This document shows, piece after piece, positions 57,527-64,000 of a stretch of DNA of 64,000 nucleotides (positions are counted from its first letter, which is position 1; the number at the start of each line of letters is the position of its first letter). The notes beneath the pieces were generated by a model. It was not told the DNA's origin, made no database searches, and saw only the letters and a list, made by a program, of their open reading frames with translations. The stretch lies in NCBI GenBank assembly GCA_949987565.1, contig OX465103.1:13305274-13369273 (forward strand), read 5' to 3'. A program made the translations under genes and the position numbers. The stretch is from Luidia sarsii (lineage: Eukaryota > Echinodermata > Asteroidea > Paxillosida > Luidiidae).

Positions 57527-60500
57527 ATGGCGCTGCTGCCTTGTCTGTACGTTCTGCCAGTAGGTCTGCTGCTCACAAGTTGGCATCCTATCGCACATGC
57601 TGGTAAGTTCAGAATACACTTTGTCATCGCTACTCCCTTTCTCTGTCTGTCTCTGCCCTTTCTATCTCTCTATCTGTCTTTCCTCCGTTTTTCGGTATGT
57701 CTGTCTATCTCTCCGTCTCTAACTTACTCTGCCTCTGCCATCCCTGTTCACTCTCCCTGGTGTTGTATCTGATAAACTATTGAAAAAAGGCTTCCATTCA
57801 TGGCACTGCACAGACCAAACCCCAATTTCATAAAGCCGTTTAAGCACCAAAACCTGCATAAGCACAGAATGCAATGATTCACAAGATCACTTTGCTAACC
57901 CAAATTTGACTTGTGTTTCATGCTGAGTAAAGAATAGTGGAATACATGTTAGAAGCATTCTTGTCATCGCATCAAAATGTGCTTTGTACTCCCGCTTACT
58001 TGGGGAAGAATGTTCACGCTGAGCAGATTTTCACGCTTATCAGCGGCTCTTTGAAATTGGCCCCTGAATAATCTGGTGTCATTCACAGTTACGGAGTCCG
58101 CCAGGGGACATGGGTGATGTTTTGTCGTTCTCTCGAATATTAATTTTCGTAATTTCGAGGAAACCAAAATTAATAAAGAAAACGCCCATGTCCTTCATGG
58201 GCGCCGTATGCTAAATCACACGCATCGAAACTGTCTCTTTCAGAGGCTGTTAAGCCAAACAAAAATGGCGCTGACTGCTCGATGACTTAAATGACCCAAA
58301 CTCTTCAAATCTTAACCAATCTCAGACGGCCTCATTTTTAGAGTAAATCCTCAATAATTATTCAAAATACCGTTTATTGTATTTTGAAGATAGAGGGGTA
58401 TTCAGATAACTGATTTTTCCTTTACAAAAGTCGGGCCAACATAGAAAAAACGTTGGGCTAAAGGTGTTGAGTAAAATCGTTTTACCGACACTTGCTCTTA
58501 ATGTTTCATAAATTTGGAGAGGGTCTGACTGATTATGAGTAACGCAGTTCACCAATTGGTCTTTAATTTGCCAATTTCCAGTTGATCAACGTTGGGCTAA
58601 ACTTTGGTTGGACATTATGTTAACAGTAATGAAAACATTGTGCAAATTGCTCATTGACTGAAAATGACCGAACATGTAAATCTAAAAAAAAAGGCCCCGC
58701 GACGTTCGGATCCAAGCTGGACCTCTCTCCTGCTGGGATATAGAAAGGCATGCAAGGAACGAATTGTCAAGACCACTTATTCTAGCTATCCGTGGCATAC
58801 GACAAGTTATCCGTGGCGTATATTAGGACAAATCATATTTCTGGGACTTGGAACGCGGGCTCAACAAATGTGACTCGGACTTTGTGTCGGACTAGATATT
58901 TTGTGACTCAAAATATCTTTTGAAAATGTGCAGTGCTGTAGCATGCTTAATCCCAGCATTACATTGAGCCCTGTGCGTTTTTATCCCCTGAACGACAATA
59001 CCATTCCCCTCCGGACTGTGCATCGTTTTCCACAGCAGGGAATGACACTCCCCGAGTCCGGCTGGCCGACGGTCGTTACCCCAACCAGGGACGGGTAGAG
59101 CTGTTCCCCAGCCATGCCGACACGTGGGGGTCCTTCTGCACCAACGCTCACCCGCACCCGGTGGGCCGGTTGGTGTGCCGGCACTTTGGCTACCCGGCCG
59201 TCTACTCGACCACGGCAGCGGGGCAGTTCGGTCAAGCCACCGGGCCCATCTGGGCGCAGGCCGGCTTCTGCAACGGCGACCCGTCCCAAGAATGGCGGTC
59301 CCCGCTGGCCTGCTGCCACTTCCTCCCGTGGGGGCCCGATTACAACGGATGCGATCACAGGTTCGACGTCGGCGTGACCTGCTTCACGGGTAGGTAGGCG
59401 GGCTAGGGTGGCATGTTTAAAGCCCCTACACAATATTGGTAAGATCGAAAAACAGAAATGTTCACAGAGTTACATGAAACTTATACAGTTTGAAGATGGT
59501 TATAGTAGAAACCTCTCACTGAAATATTTTTACCTAAAATGTTGTACGTCCTGCACTAGAACGTACGGTGACCACAAGAGGACAAGACGTGGCTTGCTCT
59601 TTATTTCGTTCCATATAAAATAGTGTGTCGATTTATCGGAATACTCATGAACAAGCTCCCCCACTTGATTCCTCTCTTCACGGACGTGAACAGTTGATCC
59701 AGAAAAATAGACAAACTCTGTGTATTTACTTATTGATAGGGATGTCGTAAGAGTTGGTGGGCTTTTGTATATATACATTCCTCCATCATTTGGGTTTGTA
59801 AGTCTTTGATCTTGACTTGTTTGCAAGACAAGATTAATAGCATTTATTCTAATTCGAGGAAACCAAATAAATATCAGCTGGGAAGAAGAAATACCGGTAC
59901 TCATGTCCTTTTAGGGGCTCCGTAAGTACTTGCCTCTTCGTCTTTTCCCGTGCAGGGGGACTCCGCTTGGTCGGCGGTCGGCGGGAGAGCGAGGGGACGG
60001 TGGAGGTGCACGTGGGCGGGGACGACTGGGTCCCACTGGCCTACTCCTGGGGGGCTGTGCTGGCCGACACCATCTGTCTGGAGCTCGGCTACCCGTTCGC
60101 CGTCGGCAGGGGACGTGGCGGCCCGGTCGACCCGAGCCGTCGGGACACCCTGTGCTCCTACAGCTCCTGCCCCGTCGGCTACACTCGGGAGATGGACTTC
60201 TTCAGCTGCATCGACGACTACCCGCTAAAACTCTGCGACACTACCGTCGATGGCAATAACACATTGCTCGAGGTTGTCTGCGCGACAGGTATGGGGAAGT
60301 ATAGCGGCCGTGCTCAGCAAACAGATTATCGAGTCTGTGTGCTGTTGAGCCGAGGAGGCCGCATTAAATGAAAGGGACGTGACTGTTTCAAAATGTTTTG
60401 GAATTCCATATTCAATTTCCAAACCCACACCCAAACTTAAACCCCACACCCTATATACCAAAACAGAAACTTAACCCTCGCCAATAGACCGAGAGCGAGA

Positions 60501-63500
60501 CAGAGACACAGACAAAGACTAACACGGACACAGACAAGCACACCCACACAGACACGGACCCGGACACAGACACAGACACAGACACAGACACAGACAGACA
60601 CAGACACAGGCACAGACACAGACACAGACACAGACACAGACACAGACACAGACACAGACACAGACACAGACACAGATTATTATCAGTGTATTACCGTTGC
60701 CTTCTTCTCACAGAAAGTACGGCCCTTCCGATAGACGCCAACTTGACATACCGTCTGGCCCCCGTCGACGGGGGTTTGTCGGGCTCCGCGGGGATCATAG
60801 AGGCTAGCTACAACGGGTCCACATGGAAGACCGTCTGCGTGGATTTCTTCAATGAAGATCGGCGCAATCATCTAGCCATCAACGTGTGCAGAGACCTGGG
60901 CTATCCCTGGTCCCGCCTCAGCCACGGGATAGACTGGCTCTCGGTCTCGCCCGGCTATCAGGCCACTGGTCCCGACCTGGTCTTGAGGGAGCTGGTCCTG
61001 GACAGCGTGCTCGGAGAGTTGCGGTGGGTCCTCGGGGAGAACTCCTGCCGGCTACACAACTATGAACTAGTGTTTGTTCAGTGCGAAAATGGTGCGTTTC
61101 CGTCATGTTTCCTCCCCTCTCCTGTCTTCTCATGTCCTCTATTGTCCTCTGCTGTCATCTCCTGTCGTATTCTGTCTTATTCTGTCTTATTCTGTCTCAT
61201 TCTGTCTTATTCTGTCTTATTCTGTCTTATTCTGTCTTATTATGTCTTATTCTGTCTTATTCTGTCTTCTCATGTCTTCTCCTGTCTTCTCCTGTCCTCC
61301 CTTGTCCTCCCTTGTCCTCTCATGTCCTCTCATGCCCTCTCATGCCCACTCCTGTCCTCTCTTGTCCTTTGCTGTCCTGGCTTGTCCTCTGCTGTCATCT
61401 GCTGTCCTATGCTGTCTTCTCCTTTCTTCTCCTGACTTCTCCTCTCTTGTCCTCTTCTGTCCTGCCCTCTCCTCTCCGCACCTGTTATATCATGTCCTCT
61501 CTTATTCTCTCCTGTCCTATACTGTCCTATACTGTTCTCTTCTGTCCTCTTCTCTAGCCACTGTCCTGTCCTGTCCTGTCCTGTTCTGTCCTGTCCTGTC
61601 CTGTCCTGTCCTGTCCTGTCCTGTCCTGTCCTGTCCTGTCCTGTCCTGTCCTGTCCTGTCCTGTCCTGTCCTCCCCTTTCACACCATGATGTAGTGGAAG
61701 TATTGCCCATTTCATTTCGATGCAGGCATCGTGGTGAACGGTCTGAAGGTTTGGCCGTGTTCTTCACAGACGTGCCGCGACCGGTGTGGGCAACCTGCCG
61801 TGGACTCGATGTGCGGCTGCGACGCTCTCTGCTCTCTCTGCGGCGACTGCTGTTACGACTACACCGAACACTGCCCTGCCCAGAACTCCTCGGCCGCGGT
61901 CTTGCTCGGAACGTTGGCCTCTGCCACCGTACCCTTCAACTGCTTGATAGTCAACAGCATACGCTCGCTGGTGGTCAACGGCTGCAGTGCCGAGTTCAAC
62001 GGCACCGAGACGGCTTCGCTGTGCAGTAATGATACTTCCCCCTTTGAACTCATACCTTACGTTGACGGGATATTCTTTGAAAATGCCAACTGTACCCAAT
62101 GCAATGACATTCATATACCGACCCCATCTAACACTGAGTCAAGTTCTGATAATGACTCTTTCGAGCCAAGTTATGATACCTACTCTTTTGACTTTTTTCC
62201 TACGTACCACGTGCATGGTTTCTATACCGGCATTAACGATTGTCCCCCGGATACTCCAGAGCCCATTGCCTCCGCCTGCCATTCCTACGCCAGCTTCATC
62301 GACACTCCCAACGGCAAGTACAAAAATCTGCACTGCGCGTACTGCAACTCCTACAACATTTCCATGTGGAATTATTGTGCGTTCCACTTTGCATCGGTGC
62401 TGCCCGTCCATGTTGAGGTGCTGGTAGGCAGGGAACAGTTCCCTTGGTATCCCCAGCCAGTGGTGTCTAGCCTGGAGGGGGACATCGTCTGTTACAGGAC
62501 CCACCACTCGCTGAACGTGCTCCCGAGAGGTGCAGGCAACTCCACGCCGGGGATCTCGGCCCAATCCAGTCAGGTCAGCGCCGATGTAAGCCGCTGTTTC
62601 CTCCTTACTCTCGGCTGGCAGAACATCCAGTTGACCTGGCCACTGCTCATCTCCTTCTGGGAGAGCGAGCCAACTGGAGCAGTCGCCGAGGTCAGGACAG
62701 AGTATCTGTCCAACGTGTCGGACTTCACCGTCTTGCTGGACAAGACCGTGCTGCCCTCCGACCAGCTGGGGAGCTCCCGGGAGTGGGTGGTCCGGTGCGG
62801 GGTCGAGTCCGTCGAGTTCGTGGAGACCTGCGGCACGACTCCCGTGCCGGAACCGTGCAACGGGTCCCAGTTTGTCACCAGTGAAAAGGTTCTGGCTGGC
62901 TTCAACGTTAGCGGCGTCTCGGCCGTCTACGTCGGCGACGGAAGGCTGGTGGAGTCCACGCTGATCTCCTTCGTCAGGACGTACTCCTACCAGGCCGATA
63001 GCCAGGAGTACGGCAACGACACCAAGGTGGTGGTGTGCGGAGAGCATCTGGATAACGACGAGTGCCAGCTGCCTCGAGTCGAGGAGACAGAGGCCGTGAC
63101 CACACCAGACGGTGACAGTGCCTTCAGGTATCAGGGACTCCTGTTCTTGCAGGACCAGGTCGTGTACCTCGCGGACGACCGGATTCTCATCTGCTCGGAA
63201 GCCTTCTTATCAGCCGGAGAGTCGTTCATCACCTACTCCGACCCTCTGACCATTCTGAATGTCATGGGTTACAGTTTGTCCATCTTAGCTCTCTTGGTGA
63301 CCTTGACCAACTACTGCGTGTTCCCGGTCCTGAGGAACGTTCCGGGTGGTGCCATCATGAGCCTGTCCGCTGCCTTGCTCCTGGCACAGCTCCTGACCCT
63401 GACAGTGCTGGACAAGGCAAGCAACCACGCCTTCTGCGTGGCCATGGCTGCCTTGCTTCACTTCCTCTGGCTCTCCACCTTTACCTGGTCAAACGCTCTG

Positions 63501-63869
63501 GCCTTCGATCTGGCCAGGACCTTCGCATCCAGTCAGGGGCCCCGGTCCAGTAAGAGGACCTTCCTCCGCTACTGCCTGTATGGCTGGGGCCTGCCCCTGC
63601 TCGTAGTCGGCGTGTGCATGACGATCAGCCTGGTGGATGGCCAGAGGCTAGGCTTCCAGTACGTCGATGACCGCTCCTGCTGGGTGGTGGGAAAGTACGC
63701 GGTGATCGGAGCCTTCCTGGTGCCCATGGCCTGTAGCCTGACTGTCAACGCCGTCCTATTCGGCTGGACGGTGCATGGAGTGCACGCATCACTAGTAGCA
63801 GCTGCCATGGTGCATGCGGACAAGTCCAAGACCAAGGAAACTCTCAGAGAGCTCGGCATTTACTTCAAG
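57527..63869 (+). CDS. P5: SRCR3-SMB-7TM receptor, 3' exon off window
   Basis: Coding exons: 57527..57602 (signal peptide MALLPCLYV...), 59036..59389 (SRCR1), 59956..60288 (SRCR2), 60714..61091 (SRCR3, donor GTGCGT) and 61726..63869 (SMB to TM5, donor GTAAGT). Together they encode 1095 residues and stop at the phase-0 intron before TM6. The TM6/TM7/tail exon seen in P1-P4 is not present before 64000 and is expected to the right. SRCR1 has a small variant stretch (LACCHFLPWGPDYNGCDH), with an extra Cys beside the conserved one. The stalk is short (SSSDNDSFEPSYDTYSFD). Substitutions in the 7TM core (NVMGYS, KASNH, SSQGPRSS, YVDDRS) are unique to this copy. P5 is divergently oriented to P4, with 3.46 kb between their start codons. 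Confidence 0.85.
57625..57770. repeat. TCTG/TCTC tetramer array, P5 intron 1
   Basis: CTCTGTCTGTCTCTG-type units just after the signal-exon donor, on the plus (sense) strand. Confidence 0.85.
59405..59545. mobile_element. Single arm of the ACAACATTGG MITE, P5 intron 2
   Basis: CCTACACAATATTGGTAAGA followed by sequence nearly the inverse of the 5210-5345 segment in P1 intron 5. The other arm is missing, so this is a truncated copy. Confidence 0.6.
60488..60677. repeat. CAGACA hexamer array, P5 intron 3
   Basis: CAGACA/ACAGAC units on the sense strand, ending about 36 bp before the SRCR3 acceptor. The motif differs from GAGACC in P2-P4 but the 6-bp period and sense-strand G/A/C composition are kept. 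Confidence 0.95.
61100..61675. repeat. CTTATTCTGT decamers then CCTGT pentamers, P5 intron 4
   Basis: The first part is TTCTGTCTTA-type decamers with CCTCT variants; the last 110 bp are pure CCTGT, the same pentamer as in P1 intron 4. Sense-strand pyrimidine-rich. Confidence 0.95.
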
Positions 63870-64000
63870 GTAAGTCACGTAGGACTTTAATATGATACAC
63901 TTAAAGTTACTTTTAAAAATAAAGTCACACAAAAGTGTTGCAGACTGTGTGCGAGATCTCCGAGCTGTACAGCCGAATAGTGTACGCGGAAGCCAGTGTG
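63870..64000. other. Start of P5 intron 5
   Basis: Begins GTAAGT, then the foldback tail remnant (ATAAAGTCACACAAAAGTGT) also seen at this place in P2-P4. The last 50 bases could be read as an open frame, but they do not resemble the TM6 exon and I do not call them coding. Confidence 0.5.

Noticed and set aside
63951..64000. Possible extra exon of P5 (open frame after a TTGCAG).
   Set aside because: The TTGCAG belongs to the foldback tail shared by several introns, and the sequence does not match the TM6 exon that follows TM5 in P1-P4.

Overview
This is animal nuclear DNA: split genes with GT-AG introns, many retrotransposon and MITE fragments, long simple-sequence arrays and moderately AT-rich flanks. 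Multi-SRCR receptors in tandem, the invertebrate-type Mth-like 7TM core, and a frequent aggcctac/aggcctat word suggest a marine invertebrate deuterostome. An echinoderm is my best guess and amphioxus or hemichordate is possible; the species cannot be fixed from this window.

The window holds five paralogous genes for one receptor type, here called P1 to P5. The order is P1(+) > < P2(-) < P3(-) < P4(-) P5(+) >. Each complete copy has six coding exons: (1) signal peptide; (2) SRCR domain 1; (3) SRCR domain 2; (4) a divergent SRCR domain 3; (5) one 2.1-2.3 kb exon with a somatomedin-B (SMB) domain, a Cys-rich ectodomain, a Ser-rich stalk and TM1 to TM5; (6) TM6, TM7 and a short cytoplasmic tail. 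The introns are phase 1,1,1,1,0 in every copy. P2 (1177 aa), P3 (1226 aa) and P4 (1176 aa) are complete and open. P1 lacks its first three exons (off the left edge). P5 lacks its last exon (off the right edge).

Layout: 1-6458 P1; about 6.5-15.9 kb a convergent intergenic block of non-LTR retrotransposon fragments and foldback elements; 17.0-26.5 kb P2; 29.3-38.6 kb P3, with a retrotransposon inserted in its 3' flank and another in its first intron; 38.6-44.5 kb a P3/P4 spacer containing a second, truncated promoter copy; 44.7-54.2 kb P4; 54.2-57.4 kb a divergent P4/P5 spacer; 57.4 kb to the end P5.

The most striking signal is that the same introns in different paralogs carry long tandem arrays with an intron-specific period. 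Intron 1 has 4-bp TCTG/TCTC units; intron 3 has 6-bp GAGACC-like units; intron 4 has 5- or 10-bp CCCCT/CCTGT units; intron 5 has 4- or 8-bp TTCC/TTCG units; and the 3' flank has CCT-type units. The motif differs between copies while the position, and mostly the strand, is kept. The 7TM exon is nearly identical among copies, but SRCR3 and the Ser-rich stalk vary. The stalk varies by an in-frame 27-bp coding repeat. Together this looks like a young, mosaic, repeat-studded receptor cluster, plausibly for recognition or immune sensing; that function is inference.
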